The notes under the pieces are model-generated. The model made no database searches and was not told where the DNA came from. It worked only from the letters and a program-made list of their open reading frames with translations. From Caldovatus aquaticus (GTDB lineage: Bacteria > Pseudomonadota > Alphaproteobacteria > Acetobacterales > Acetobacteraceae), in assembly GCF_019458025.1 (NCBI RefSeq), contig NZ_JAHZUY010000014.1, positions 16,148-80,147 of the forward strand: a stretch of 64,000 nt of DNA. The letters run 5' to 3'. The first letter of the stretch is position 1; each line of letters starts with the position of its first letter. The position numbers were made by a program, and so were the translations under genes. Positions 28,810 through 37,918 of this stretch are shown piece after piece.

Positions 28810-30375
28810 TCAGTCGGGATCGGTCGCGAGCGGCGCGGCAGGCAGGGTGAAGCGGAACACGGTGCCGGCCCCCTCGGGGTTGGGCTCGGTCCAGATGCGC
28901 CCGCCATGGGCCTCGACGATGGTGCGGCAGATCGAGAGGCCCATGCCGAGGCCGTGCGTCTTGGTCGAGACGAAGGGCTGGAAGAGCTGGGCCGCGACCT
29001 GCGGCGTGAGGCCCGCGCCGGTGTCGGCGACGCTGAACAGCGCCGCCGCGCCCCCTTCCGCCGGCGCCGGGGCGACGGCGATGACGAGCTCGCGCCGCGG
29101 GGTCTCGCGCATCGCCTCGAAGGCGTTGCGGATCAGGTTGAGCAGCACCTGCTGGATCTGCACGCGGTCGGCGAGGACCCAGGGCGTGTCCGGATCGAGG
29201 CGCATCCGCACGTGGACGCCCCGCTCCTTGACCCCGACCAGGGCCAGCGCGCTCGCCTCCTCCGCCAGCTTGACGGCGCTCTCCGGCCGCCGCTCGGTCT
29301 CGCCGCGGGCGACGAAGTCGCGCAGGCGGCGGATGATCTGCCCGCTGCGCAGCGTCTGCTCGGCGGCCAGCGCCAGCGCCTGGCGCGCCCGCGCCAGCTC
29401 GGCCCCGCTCTCGCCCGCGGCCGCCGCGCCGTCGAGCAGCCGCTGGCAGGCGCGCAGGTAGTTGGTCGTCGCGGTCAGCGGCTGGTTCAGCTCGTGCGCG
29501 AGGGCGGCCGCCATCTGCCCCATCACGCTCACGCGCGAGACGTGGAACAGCTCGGCCTGCAGCTCGTGCATCCGGGCCTCGGTCTCCTGCCGCTCGGTGA
29601 CGTCGCGCACGAAGCCGGTGAAGAGGCGGCGCCCGGCGCTCTTCACCTCGCCCACCGACAGTTCCATCGGGAAGGTGCTGCCGTCGCGGCGCTGCCCGAC
29701 CACGAGGCGGCCGATGCCGATGATCCGCCGCTCCCCGGTCCGGAGGTAGCGCTCGATGTAGGCGTCGTGCGCGTCGCGGTAGGGCGGGGGCATCAGCATG
29801 CTGACGTTGCGCCCGCGCACCTCGGACTCGGCGTAGCCGAAGAGGCGCTCCGCCGCGGCGCTGAAGGACTGGATCAGCCCGCGCTCGTCGATGACGACCA
29901 GCGCGTCCGGGATGGTGTCGAGGATCGAGCGCAGGAGCGCCTCGCGCTGCGCGAACGCCTCCTGCGCCTGCCGCGTCCCGGTGAGGTCGTCGTGCAGGAC
30001 GACGGCGCCCTCGGGCCGGCCCGGGACGCGCGGGACGGCGCGGATGCGGAACCAGCGCCGCGCGCCGGCGGCGGGATACTCCAGGGCGAACTCCCCGCCC
30101 CGGCCGGCGAGCGCCTCGCGCAGGCCGGCGGCGATGGCGCGCGCCACGTCCGGCGCGACCGCGCCGGACTCCGCGCAGGCCTGCAGGTAGTCCGCGCCCG
30201 GCCCGGAGCAGGCGCCCGCGAAGGGCGCGCCGGCCTCGGCCAGGCGGCGCCAGGCCGCGCTCACGGCGAGGACCCGGCCGTCCGGGCCGAGCAGCGCGAC
30301 CGGCATCGCCAGCGCATCGAGGATCGCGGCCTCGGCCTCGCCGGCGGAGGGGCGGGCTTGGTCGTTCTCGGGCAT
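28810..30375 (-). CDS. fixL: Haem-PAS oxygen-sensor histidine kinase FixL
   Basis: 521 residues: first PAS (about 20-135), haem-binding PAS (about 145-265), kinase core (about 280-515). The proximal haem ligand His203 in AHDAYIERY, the Arg two turns on and Arg223 in IIGIGR match the oxygen-sensing residues of known FixL proteins. Phospho-acceptor His294 is in [12 protein letters not shown]1 and G2 boxes are [20 protein letters not shown] and [12 protein letters not shown]. Cytosolic, without membrane segments. Expected to phosphorylate FixJ when oxygen is low. It lies 115 bases after the phn transporter genes on the same strand. Confidence 0.93.
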   Translation of the reverse strand: MPENDQARPSAGEAEAAILDALAMPVALLGPDGRVLAVSAAWRRLAEAGAPFAGACSGPGADYLQACAESGAVAPDVARAIAAGLREALAGRGGEFALEYPAAGARRWFRIRAVPRVPGRPEGAVVLHDDLTGTRQAQEAFAQREALLRSILDTIPDALVVIDERGLIQSFSAAAERLFGYAESEVRGRNVSMLMPPPYRDAHDAYIERYLRTGERRIIGIGRLVVGQRRDGSTFPMELSVGEVKSAGRRLFTGFVRDVTERQETEARMHELQAELFHVSRVSVMGQMAAALAHELNQPLTATTNYLRACQRLLDGAAAAGESGAELARARQALALAAEQTLRSGQIIRRLRDFVARGETERRPESAVKLAEEASALALVGVKERGVHVRMRLDPDTPWVLADRVQIQQVLLNLIRNAFEAMRETPRRELVIAVAPAPAEGGAAALFSVADTGAGLTPQVAAQLFQPFVSTKTHGLGMGLSICRTIVEAHGGRIWTEPNPEGAGTVFRFTLPAAPLATDPD

Positions 30376-30490
30376 GGGCTGCGGCGCGGGCTCCGGTCGG
30401 GCGAGGGGGCTCGGTGGTCCGCGTCCACTTTCGCCCTCCCGGCGCGCGCGCTCAAGCGGGCGCGCGGGGGCGGCGGCCCCGGCGACGGCG

Positions 30491-31366
30491 TCAGGCCTGC
30501 GCCGCGGCCGGCCCGCCGATCAGGCGGCGGCGCAGGCGGGCGGAGAGCGCGTCGATCGCGGCCACCGTGACGATCAGGAGGAGGATGATGAAGGCGACCT
30601 CGTCCCAGTGGCGCACGCGGATCCGCTCGGCGATCTGCAGCCCGATGCCGCCCGCGCCGACCACGCCGAGGACGGCGGCGGAGCGCACGTTGCTCTCGAA
30701 GAAGTAGAGCGCCTGGGCGAGGATCACCGGCGCCACCTGCGGCAGCAGGCCGAAGCGGAGCTGGGCGAGGCGCCCGCCGCCGACGGCGGCGATGCCCTCG
30801 ACCGGGCGGCGGTCGGCGTTCTCGATCGCCTCGGCGTAGATCTTGGCGAGCACCGCGACGTCGGCGCTGGCGACGGCGAGCACGCCGGCGAGCGGCCCGA
30901 GCCCCACCGCGCGGACATAGGCGAGCGCCCAGACGAGCTGGTCCACCCCGCGCATCCCGTCGAACAGCCGGCGCAGCGAGAAGCGCAGCAGCCCCACGGT
31001 CAGCACGTTGCGCGCGCCGAGCGCGCCGAGCGGCAGCGCCAGCACCGCCGCGAGCAGCGTGCCGAGGAAGGCCATGGCGAGGCTCTCGCCGAGGCCGCGC
31101 AGGATCTCCGCCCACTGCTCGCCGGGCGAGGGCGGGACCATCAGGCGCAGGATCGTCGCCAGTCCCGACAGGCCGTTCCACAGGCGACCGGGGGAGAAGC
31201 CGAAATGCCAGAGCGCCCAGGCGAGCCAGGCGAGGAAGGCGGCGCCGAGCGCCCGGTGCAGCGCCCGCCGCGCCGGCGGCGGGGCGAAGGCGCGCGGCAT
31301 CCGCGCCCGCCACGCCGCGACCTCGGGCGCCGGCGCGAGGGCGGGGCGACGGGCCGTGCCGCTCAT
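30491..31366 (-). CDS. phnE: Phosphonate/phosphite-type ABC permease (PhnE), second
   Basis: 291 residues, about six membrane segments, with the EAA-type loop [34 protein letters not shown] and the family end block [15 protein letters not shown]. Translation overlaps the upstream permease gene by four bases (ATGA). The last transporter gene in the phnCDEE order. Confidence 0.92.
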   Translation of the reverse strand: MSGTARRPALAPAPEVAAWRARMPRAFAPPPARRALHRALGAAFLAWLAWALWHFGFSPGRLWNGLSGLATILRLMVPPSPGEQWAEILRGLGESLAMAFLGTLLAAVLALPLGALGARNVLTVGLLRFSLRRLFDGMRGVDQLVWALAYVRAVGLGPLAGVLAVASADVAVLAKIYAEAIENADRRPVEGIAAVGGGRLAQLRFGLLPQVAPVILAQALYFFESNVRSAAVLGVVGAGGIGLQIAERIRVRHWDEVAFIILLLIVTVAAIDALSARLRRRLIGGPAAAQA

Positions 31367-32280
31367 CGCGGCGCGCTCCCCATCGCCCCGATCACCGCAT
31401 GGCGCAGGCGCTCCGAGGCCAGGTCCACGCAGGCGACGGCGAGGATGATCAGCAGCATGATGGCGCTGACCTCCTCGTAGTAGTTGGAGGCGATGGCAGC
31501 GTAGAGCTCCTCGCCGATGCCGCCGGCGCCGACGAAGCCGATCACGCTCGCCGAGCGCAGGTTGATCTCGAAGCGCAGCAGGCCGTAGCTGAGGAGGTTC
31601 GGCAGCACCTGCGGCAGCACGCCGAAGCGGCAGGCCTCGGCCCAGGTGCCGCCGGCGGCGCGCACCCCCTCGAAGGGGCGGAGATCGGCGTTCTCGATCG
31701 CCTCGGCGAACAGCTTGCCGAGCGCGCCGGTGCTGTGCAGGGCGATCGCCAGGATGCCGGCCAGCGGCCCGACGCCGAAGGCCCAGACCAGGATCAGCGC
31801 CACCACCAGCTCCGGCACCGTGCGCAGCGCCTCGAGCGAGCGCCGCGCGAGGTGGAAGGCGAGAGGGCCGGGCGCCAGGGTGCGCGCCGCCGGGAAGGCG
31901 AGCGGCACCGCGGCGGCGAAGCCGAGCAGGGTCGCCAGCGCCGCCATCTGCGCCGTCTCCCACAGCAGCAGCGCCCAGGAGTCGAGGCGGTAGAACCAGA
32001 AGGCGAGGCTGCCCTCGGTCTCGGCCGAGGCGAACAGGACCTCCCACCGCAAGGCCGGCAGGATGCGCCGGAAGTACTCGCCGATCCGCGGCAGCCCGGC
32101 GCGGAGCGTCGCCGGGTCGGCCTCGGCGACCCAGGCGGAGAGGAGGAGGCAGGCGAGCAGGATCGCCGCCCCGAGCAGCCGCGCGCGCCGCCGGCGGCAC
32201 CGCGCCGCGCGGAAGGCGGCCTCGCCGCGCGCGACGGCGGCGGAGACCCCGGCGGCGGTCGTCGCGGCCCCCGCCCGCAT
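31363..32280 (-). CDS. phnE: Phosphonate/phosphite-type ABC permease (PhnE), first
   Basis: 305 residues with a membrane-spanning pattern matching its neighbour and the loop [21 protein letters not shown] plus SVIGFVGAGGIGEELY. The two permeases are paralogues that would form the channel. Starts five bases after phnD. Confidence 0.92.
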   Translation of the reverse strand: MRAGAATTAAGVSAAVARGEAAFRAARCRRRRARLLGAAILLACLLLSAWVAEADPATLRAGLPRIGEYFRRILPALRWEVLFASAETEGSLAFWFYRLDSWALLLWETAQMAALATLLGFAAAVPLAFPAARTLAPGPLAFHLARRSLEALRTVPELVVALILVWAFGVGPLAGILAIALHSTGALGKLFAEAIENADLRPFEGVRAAGGTWAEACRFGVLPQVLPNLLSYGLLRFEINLRSASVIGFVGAGGIGEELYAAIASNYYEEVSAIMLLIILAVACVDLASERLRHAVIGAMGSAPR

Positions 32281-32285
32281 CGGCG

Positions 32286-33278
32286 TCAGTTCCGCCGCCG
32301 CCGCTCCCGCGCCTCCTCGCGGCGCAACTCCACCATGAACCGGTACTGCTCGTGGGTCACCTCGCGGTAGCCCGCCCCGCCGCCGCGCTCGATCTGGCGG
32401 TAGATCTCGGGATGGGCGCGCGGCAGCGCGAGGTGGAACAGCTTCATGTCCTCCTTGAACGAGGCCGGGAGGTCGGCGCGCACCGTGGTCGGGCCGTTGA
32501 TGATCGGCTCGCTGCGCCAGATCACCCGCAGCTCGCGCATGTCCACCATGCCCTTCTCGACCATCGAGCGCAGCGCGCCGCGGGTGAAGCCCTGCGCCTC
32601 GTCGCCGATGCCGGAGGCCCAGGTCACGGCGGCGTCGTACTGGCGCTGCAGCACGGCGACGATCGCCTGCTCGTGCCCGCCGGCGAAGCCGGTGCGGGAG
32701 AAGTACTGGTCGGGGTTGATGCCCTGGCGGCGCAGCGAGAAGCGGGGGATCAGGTAGCCGGAGGCGCTGTTCGGGTCGGACCAGACGATGCTGCGCCCGC
32801 GCATCTCCGCGAGGCTGGTGATGCCGGAATCGGCGCGCACCACCATCACCGCGACGTAGGAGATCGAGCCGTCCGCCTCCTCGGTGCAGAGGATCGGCTC
32901 GACCCCCCCGTTGGTCTCGATCCAGGCGGCGGCGTAGGCGGCCGGGCTCATGGTCGCGATCTCGAGCTGGCGGGCGGCGAAGGCCTGGACGACGCCGGCG
33001 TAGTCGCTCGCCAGGAACAGGCGCGCGGGGACCTCGAAGGTGCGCTCCAGCAGGTCGCGATAGGGGCCGTAGCGGCCGAGGCGGTCGGCCTCGTTCTCGC
33101 CGCCGAGCACGCCGATGCGCAGCCGCGGCACCTCGCGGGCCCAGTCACGCCGCCCGGGCGCGGGGAAGACGATGCCCGGGTCGCTGCTGCGGCGCTCCGC
33201 GCGCGCGCCGCCGGGCGGCGGGAGCGCGCCGAGGGCGGCGCCCGCGGCGAGGAGCAGGTGGCGTCGGCGGAGAAGCAC
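32286..33278 (-). CDS. phnD: Phosphonate/phosphite-type ABC substrate-binding protein PhnD
   Basis: 330 residues, exported (signal ends near GARA). PhnD blocks: RIGVLGGENEADRLGRYGPYRDLLE, IATMSPAAYAAAW, DPNSASGYLIPRF, FSRTGFAGGHEQAI and WRSEPIINGPTTVR. The GTG start is fixed by GGAG six bases upstream. Directly before that is a run of GA repeats (33287-33301). Confidence 0.92.
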   Translation of the reverse strand: MLLRRRHLLLAAGAALGALPPPGGARAERRSSDPGIVFPAPGRRDWAREVPRLRIGVLGGENEADRLGRYGPYRDLLERTFEVPARLFLASDYAGVVQAFAARQLEIATMSPAAYAAAWIETNGGVEPILCTEEADGSISYVAVMVVRADSGITSLAEMRGRSIVWSDPNSASGYLIPRFSLRRQGINPDQYFSRTGFAGGHEQAIVAVLQRQYDAAVTWASGIGDEAQGFTRGALRSMVEKGMVDMRELRVIWRSEPIINGPTTVRADLPASFKEDMKLFHLALPRAHPEIYRQIERGGGAGYREVTHEQYRFMVELRREEARERRRRN

Positions 33279-33286
33279 GCGATCTC

Positions 33287-33301
33287 CTCTCTCTCTCTCT
33301 C
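33287..33301 (-). repeat. GA dinucleotide tract at the phnD ribosome-binding site
   Basis: Fifteen bases of alternating CT on the plus strand, so GA in the phnD transcript, running into the GGAG ribosome site nine bases before the GTG. Such tracts slip readily during replication. Confidence 0.75.
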
Positions 33302-33327
33302 GATCCCCGGCGGGCCGCCCGCCCGCG

Positions 33328-34158
33328 TCAGCGGGCGAGGGCCGCAGCCCCCGAGGCTGCCGGCGCCGCCGCCGGCCCGGTCCCGGCCGGCTCGCCGGGG
33401 GCGGCGTCCGCGCTGCCGAAGATCGTCTCCTCCCGCGCGGCGTCAAGCGCGGCCGGGGGGCCGTCGAACACCACCCGCCCCTGGCGCAGCCCGACGATGC
33501 GCTCGCAATAGGCGCGCGCCATCGCGACCTGGTGCAGGTTGCAGAGCACGGTCAGGCCGTGCTCCCGGTTCGCCTCGCGGAGCGCCTCCATCACCGCCTC
33601 GGCGTTGGCGGGGTCGAGGCTCGCGATCGGCTCGTCGGCGAGGATCAGCCGCGGCTCCTGCATCAGCGCGCGGCAGATGGCGACGCGCTGCTGCTGGCCG
33701 CCGGAGAGGGTCTCCACCCGCTGCAGCGCCGCCTCGGCGAGGCCGAAGCGGTCGAGCAGGGAGAGCGCGCGGGCGCGCTCCTCGGCGCCGAACAGGCCGA
33801 GCAGGCCGGCGAGCCCGGCGAGCGGCCCCGCCTCGCGGCGGCGGTGCAGCCGGCCGATCAGCACGTTGGTCAGCACGTCGAGCCGCGGCACCAGGTTGAA
33901 CTGCTGGAAGATCATGGCGCAGTCGGCGCGCCAGGCGCGCAGCGCGCGCCCCGAGAGCGCCGTGATGTCGCGGCCGTGGTAGAGCACGCGCCCCGCGGTC
34001 GGCTCGGTCAGCCGGTTGATCATGCGCAGCAGGGTGGACTTGCCGGCGCCGGAGCGGCCGACGATGCCGACCATCTGCCCGTCGGGGACGGCGAGGCTCA
34101 CCGCGTCCACCGCCGTGACCGTCCCGAAGCGCCGGGTGAGTTCCTGCAGCTCGAGCAT
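33328..34158 (-). CDS. phnC: Phosphonate/phosphite-type ABC ATPase PhnC
   Basis: 276 residues. Walker A GRSGAGKSTLLRMIN, Q loop IFQQFNLVPRLDVLTN, signature LSGGQQQRVAICRAL, Walker B RLILADEPIASLDP and H loop NLHQVAMA. The MINRLTEPTAGRVLY phrase is typical of PhnC. The C-terminal 40 residues are low-complexity Ala/Pro. First gene of the phnCDEE operon; no phosphonate-degrading enzymes are adjacent. Confidence 0.93.
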   Translation of the reverse strand: MLELQELTRRFGTVTAVDAVSLAVPDGQMVGIVGRSGAGKSTLLRMINRLTEPTAGRVLYHGRDITALSGRALRAWRADCAMIFQQFNLVPRLDVLTNVLIGRLHRRREAGPLAGLAGLLGLFGAEERARALSLLDRFGLAEAALQRVETLSGGQQQRVAICRALMQEPRLILADEPIASLDPANAEAVMEALREANREHGLTVLCNLHQVAMARAYCERIVGLRQGRVVFDGPPAALDAAREETIFGSADAAPGEPAGTGPAAAPAASGAAALAR

Positions 34159-34416
34159 CGCCCGCCTCTCGTCCGGGCGGCGGGGCCGGCGCCGGCTGCC
34201 GCCGGCGCCGCGGGGAGGCGCCACCCGCCCGCCTCTCCGCGGCGGACGGAGGATCCATAGCGCAGGCGCCCGCCCGGCACAGCCCGCCGCGGCGGGCGCG
34301 CCGCGCGCGGAGCGGGCGCGGAACGGCCGCGCGCCGCCGCGGCGTGCAGGATTCCGCGCTTGGCGGGCGGACGGCGCGGGGCGACGCGGCGCCCCGCGCC
34401 AGGAGAGGGGACGCCG

Positions 34417-35478
34417 ATGGACCCGGATGCCGCAGGCGAGGCGGCGCTTGCCGAGAAGGTCGCGTTCCTCAGCCGCCCGGAGTCCTATCCGGAGGGCACG
34501 CGGGCGGTCGAGGTGCGCGAGACGCGCATGTCGTTCGTCTTCCTCACCGACCGCCACGCCTACAAGATGAAGAAGCCGCTCGCCACGCGGCACCTCGATT
34601 TCCGCAGCCTGGCGCTGCGGCGCGCCTATTGCGAGGAGGAGGTGCGGCTCAACGCGCCCCTCGCCGCCGGCGTCTATCTCGGCACCGCCGCCCTGCTGCG
34701 CGGGCCGGACGGGCGGCTCCGCCTCGGCGACGAGCGGGAGGCGGCGGGCGAGGTGGTGGAATGGCTGGTACGGATGCGGCGGCTGCCGGCCGAGCACATG
34801 CTCGACGCGGCGATCCGCCGCGGCGCGGTGGAGCCCGCCCGGATCGAGGCGGTGGCCGACCTGCTCGCGGCGTTCTACGCGGCGGCGGCGCCGGTCGCGC
34901 TCGGCCAGGCCGAGTATCTCGGGCGCTTCCTCGAGGACCAGGCCACCAACCGCGAGCTGCTCTGCGCGCCGGCCTTCGGCCTTCCGCGCGAGGAGGTCGA
35001 GCGGGTGCTCGCGCCGGTGGACGCGATGCTGCGCGACGAGCCGGGGCCGCTCCTCGCCCGCCTCGCGCAGCGGCGCATCGTCGAGGGGCACGGCGACCTG
35101 CGTCCGGAGCACGTCTTCCTCGGCGAGCCGGTGGCGGTGATCGACCGGCTGGAGTTCAGCCGCCGGCTGCGCCTGCTCGATCCGTACGAGGAGCTCGCCT
35201 TCCTCGGCATGGAATGCGCCGCGGCAGGCGCGGCCTGGATCGGGCCGGCGATGATCGCCCGTTGCGCCGCCCGCCTCGGCGGGCCGGCGCCGGAGCCCCG
35301 CCTGCTCGCCTTCTACGCCGCGTTCCGCGCCGCGCTGCGCGCCCGCCAGGCGGTCGCGCACCTGCTCGACCCGAAGCCGCGCGAACCCGCGAAGTGGCTG
35401 CCGCAGGCGCGGCGCTACCTCGCGGCCGGCGCGGCGGCGGCGGCGGCGCTCAGTCCCCGCGCTCCAGCAGGTCGGTGA
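34417..35478 (+). CDS. Aminoglycoside-phosphotransferase-fold kinase-like protein
   Basis: 353 residues. N-lobe Lys in HAYKMKKPLATRHLDF, catalytic HGDLRPEHVFL (HxD type) and the metal-binding AVIDRLEF followed by DPYEELAFLGMEC. This matches the family of small-molecule kinase-like proteins often fused to a gluconate-kinase-like P-loop domain; that second domain is absent here. Substrate unknown. The ATG follows GGAGAGGGG. Its last 29 bases overlap the convergent PRPP synthetase gene. Confidence 0.82.
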   Translation: MDPDAAGEAALAEKVAFLSRPESYPEGTRAVEVRETRMSFVFLTDRHAYKMKKPLATRHLDFRSLALRRAYCEEEVRLNAPLAAGVYLGTAALLRGPDGRLRLGDEREAAGEVVEWLVRMRRLPAEHMLDAAIRRGAVEPARIEAVADLLAAFYAAAAPVALGQAEYLGRFLEDQATNRELLCAPAFGLPREEVERVLAPVDAMLRDEPGPLLARLAQRRIVEGHGDLRPEHVFLGEPVAVIDRLEFSRRLRLLDPYEELAFLGMECAAAGAAWIGPAMIARCAARLGGPAPEPRLLAFYAAFRAALRARQAVAHLLDPKPREPAKWLPQARRYLAAGAAAAAALSPRAPAGR

Positions 35479-36427
35479 TCGAGCCGCCCTCGTGCAGGCG
35501 CCGGATCGCCGCGGCGAACAGCGGCGCGGCGCCGACCACCTCGACGCGCGTCCCGAGCAGCCCGGGCGGCAGGCGGAAGGGCGGCACGGTGTCGGTGACG
35601 AGCGTGCGCGCGAGGGCCGGCGCGGCGATCGCCTCCGCCGCGCCGCCGGTGAACAGGCCGTGGGCCGCGACCGCGAGGACGCGCGCCGCGCCCCGGGAGA
35701 GGCACGCCTCCGCCGCGCGGCGCATCGTCCCGCCGCTGGCGATCAGGTCGTCCACCACGACCACCGTGGCGCCGGCGACCTCGCCGACCAGCAGCTCGCC
35801 GCTCACCACGCCGCCGCTGCGGCGCTTCTCCATGAAGGCGGCGCCGACCTCGCGGCCGAGCGTCGCCTCGAAGGTCTCGCGGAAGAGCTGCGCGCGCTTC
35901 ACCCCGCCGGGGTCCGGCGAGGCCACCACCACCGGGCCGTCGCCCACCATCCCGTGCAGCCGGCGCGCGAAGAGGAGGCGGCTGTCGAGGTGCTCGGCGC
36001 GGCAGCGGAAGGCATTCTGGAACGCCGCCACGTTGTGCACGTCGAACGTGACGACGGCGTCCACGCCCATCGCCTCGAGCAGCTGCGCGACGTAGCGCGT
36101 CGTGAGGGGGTCGCGCGGCTTGGTGCGCCGGTCCTTGCGCGCATAGGCGAGGTAGGGGATCACCGCCGTGACCCGCGCCGCGCCCGCGTCGCGCACCGCG
36201 CCGAGGAAGAACAGCAGCCGGCAGAGCTTGTCGTTCGGGCTCTGCTCCGGCCCGCCGTGCAGGCCCTGGACCACGTACACGTCGGCGCCGCGCACGCCCT
36301 CGAGCGGGCGCGCCTTGTGCTCGCCGTCCTCGAACTCGCGCTCCTCGTGCGCGGCGAGCGCGACGCCGAGCGCGGCGGCGACCGCCTCCCCGAAGGCGCG
36401 GCTCGCGCCGAGCGCGAATACCCGCAT
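35450..36427 (-). CDS. Ribose-phosphate pyrophosphokinase (PRPP synthetase)
   Basis: 325 residues. PRPP-binding loop VVVVDDLIASGGTM, ATP/ribose loop IPYLAYARKDRRTKPRDPLTT and VTFDVHNVAAFQNAF, where the usual DLHA is replaced by DVHN. That replacement marks a divergent subgroup found in some alphaproteobacteria. Makes PRPP from ribose 5-phosphate and ATP. Divergent from pncB, which consumes PRPP, so the pair may serve NAD salvage rather than bulk nucleotide synthesis. Confidence 0.9.
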   Translation of the reverse strand: MRVFALGASRAFGEAVAAALGVALAAHEEREFEDGEHKARPLEGVRGADVYVVQGLHGGPEQSPNDKLCRLLFFLGAVRDAGAARVTAVIPYLAYARKDRRTKPRDPLTTRYVAQLLEAMGVDAVVTFDVHNVAAFQNAFRCRAEHLDSRLLFARRLHGMVGDGPVVVASPDPGGVKRAQLFRETFEATLGREVGAAFMEKRRSGGVVSGELLVGEVAGATVVVVDDLIASGGTMRRAAEACLSRGAARVLAVAAHGLFTGGAAEAIAAPALARTLVTDTVPPFRLPPGLLGTRVEVVGAAPLFAAAIRRLHEGGSITDLLERGD

Positions 36428-36515
36428 GGCCTGATCCTCCTCGCCTGCCCTATGGTGGCGCGGCAGCGCCGGGCCCGGCCCGGCCCGCAGCCGCCTGCGC
36501 AACGGAGCGAAACCC

Positions 36516-37877
36516 ATGCCGCCGCCCGCCTGCCCGCCCGTGCCGGCCGGGCTGGAACTGTTCACCGACCTCTACGAGCTGCGCATGGCGCGCGCCTACC
36601 GCGCGCTCGGCATGGACCGGCAGGAGGCCGTGTTCAGCCTGTTCGTCCGCCGCCTGCCGCGCAACCGCAATTACCTGCTCGCCTGCGGCGTGGAGGACCT
36701 GCTCGACACCCTCGAGGGGCTGCGCTTCGGCCCGGAGAGCCTGGCCTACCTCCGCTCGCTCGGCGAGTTCCCGGAGGAGTTCCTGCGCTGGCTCGCGGGC
36801 TTCCGCTTCACCGGCGCGGTCCGCGCGGTGCCGGAGGGCACCCCCGTCTTCGCCGAGGAGCCGATCCTCGAGGTGGTGGCGCCGGTCGCCGAGGCGCAGC
36901 TGATCGAGACCCTGGCGATGAACCAGGTGGGGGTGCAGACGCTGCTCGCCTCCAAGGCCGCGCGCGTGGTCGCGGCGGCGGCGGGGAGGCCGGTGGTGGA
37001 TTTCGGCAGCCGCCGCGCGCAGGGGGTGGACGCGGCGGTGGCCGGGGCGCGCGCCTTCCACCTCGCCGGCGTCGCCGCCACCTCGAACCTGCTCGCCGGC
37101 GCCCGCTACGGCATCCCGGTCGCCGGCACCATGGCGCACAGCTTCGTGCAGGCCTTCGACAGCGAGGCCGAGGCGTTCCGCGCCTACGTCCGGCTCTACC
37201 CGGAGACGATCCTGCTCGTGGACACGTACGACACGCTGGCGGGCGTGCGCCGGGTCGTCGCGCTCGCCGCCGAGCTCGGCGACGCGTTCCGCGTGCGCGG
37301 CGTGCGGCTCGATTCCGGCGACCTGCTCGCCCTGTCGCGCGAGGCGCGCGCGATCCTCGACGCGGCGGGGCTGCGGCAGGTGCAGATCTTCGCCAGCGGC
37401 GGCCTCGACGAGGAGCGGATCGCCGCGCTGCTCGCCGCCGGCGCGCCGATCGACGCCTTCGGCGTCGGCACCGACATGAGCGTCTCGGCCGACGCGCCGG
37501 CGCTCGACCTCGCCTACAAGCTCACCGCCTACGCCGGGGCCGGGCGCACCAAGCTCTCCCCCGGCAAGCGCATCCTGCCGGGGCGCAAGCAGGTGTTCCG
37601 CCGGTTCCGCGACGGCCTGGCGGAGGGCGACACGATCGCGCGCGCCGAGGAGCCGCCGCTGCCGGGCGAGCCCCTGCTCGTGCCCGTCATGCGCGACGGC
37701 CGGCGCCTGCGGCCGCGCCCCCCGCTCGCGCAGGCGCGCGCCGAGACGGCGGCGCGCATCGCGGCCCTGCCGGCGCGGCTGCGCGGCCTCGGCGCGGCCG
37801 ATCCGCCCTATCCGGTCGCGATCAGCGAGGCCCTCGCCGCGCACGAGCGCGAGGTGCGCGCGCGCGTCGCGTCCTGA
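36516..37877 (+). CDS. pncB: Nicotinate phosphoribosyltransferase
   Basis: 453 residues. Salvages nicotinate to nicotinate mononucleotide using PRPP and ATP. Blocks: FTDLYELRMARAY, RNYLLACGVEDLL, the phosphorylated-His region GTMAHSFVQAF, GVRLDSGDLLAL, FASGGLDEERIA and GVGTDMSVSADAPALDLAYKL. Length is usual. Divergent from PRPP synthetase with about 90 bases between. Confidence 0.95.
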   Translation: MPPPACPPVPAGLELFTDLYELRMARAYRALGMDRQEAVFSLFVRRLPRNRNYLLACGVEDLLDTLEGLRFGPESLAYLRSLGEFPEEFLRWLAGFRFTGAVRAVPEGTPVFAEEPILEVVAPVAEAQLIETLAMNQVGVQTLLASKAARVVAAAAGRPVVDFGSRRAQGVDAAVAGARAFHLAGVAATSNLLAGARYGIPVAGTMAHSFVQAFDSEAEAFRAYVRLYPETILLVDTYDTLAGVRRVVALAAELGDAFRVRGVRLDSGDLLALSREARAILDAAGLRQVQIFASGGLDEERIAALLAAGAPIDAFGVGTDMSVSADAPALDLAYKLTAYAGAGRTKLSPGKRILPGRKQVFRRFRDGLAEGDTIARAEEPPLPGEPLLVPVMRDGRRLRPRPPLAQARAETAARIAALPARLRGLGAADPPYPVAISEALAAHEREVRARVAS

Positions 37878-37918
37878 GCGCGGCTCCGCGCGCGCGCCGG
37901 GGGTACCGGCCGGCGGCC

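Noticed and set aside
28810..30375. Loss of the haem ligand in FixL, because the residue before IIGIGR is Arg instead of the His seen in one rhizobial FixL
   Set aside because: That position is a distal residue. The true proximal His aligns with His203 in AHDAYIERY and is present.
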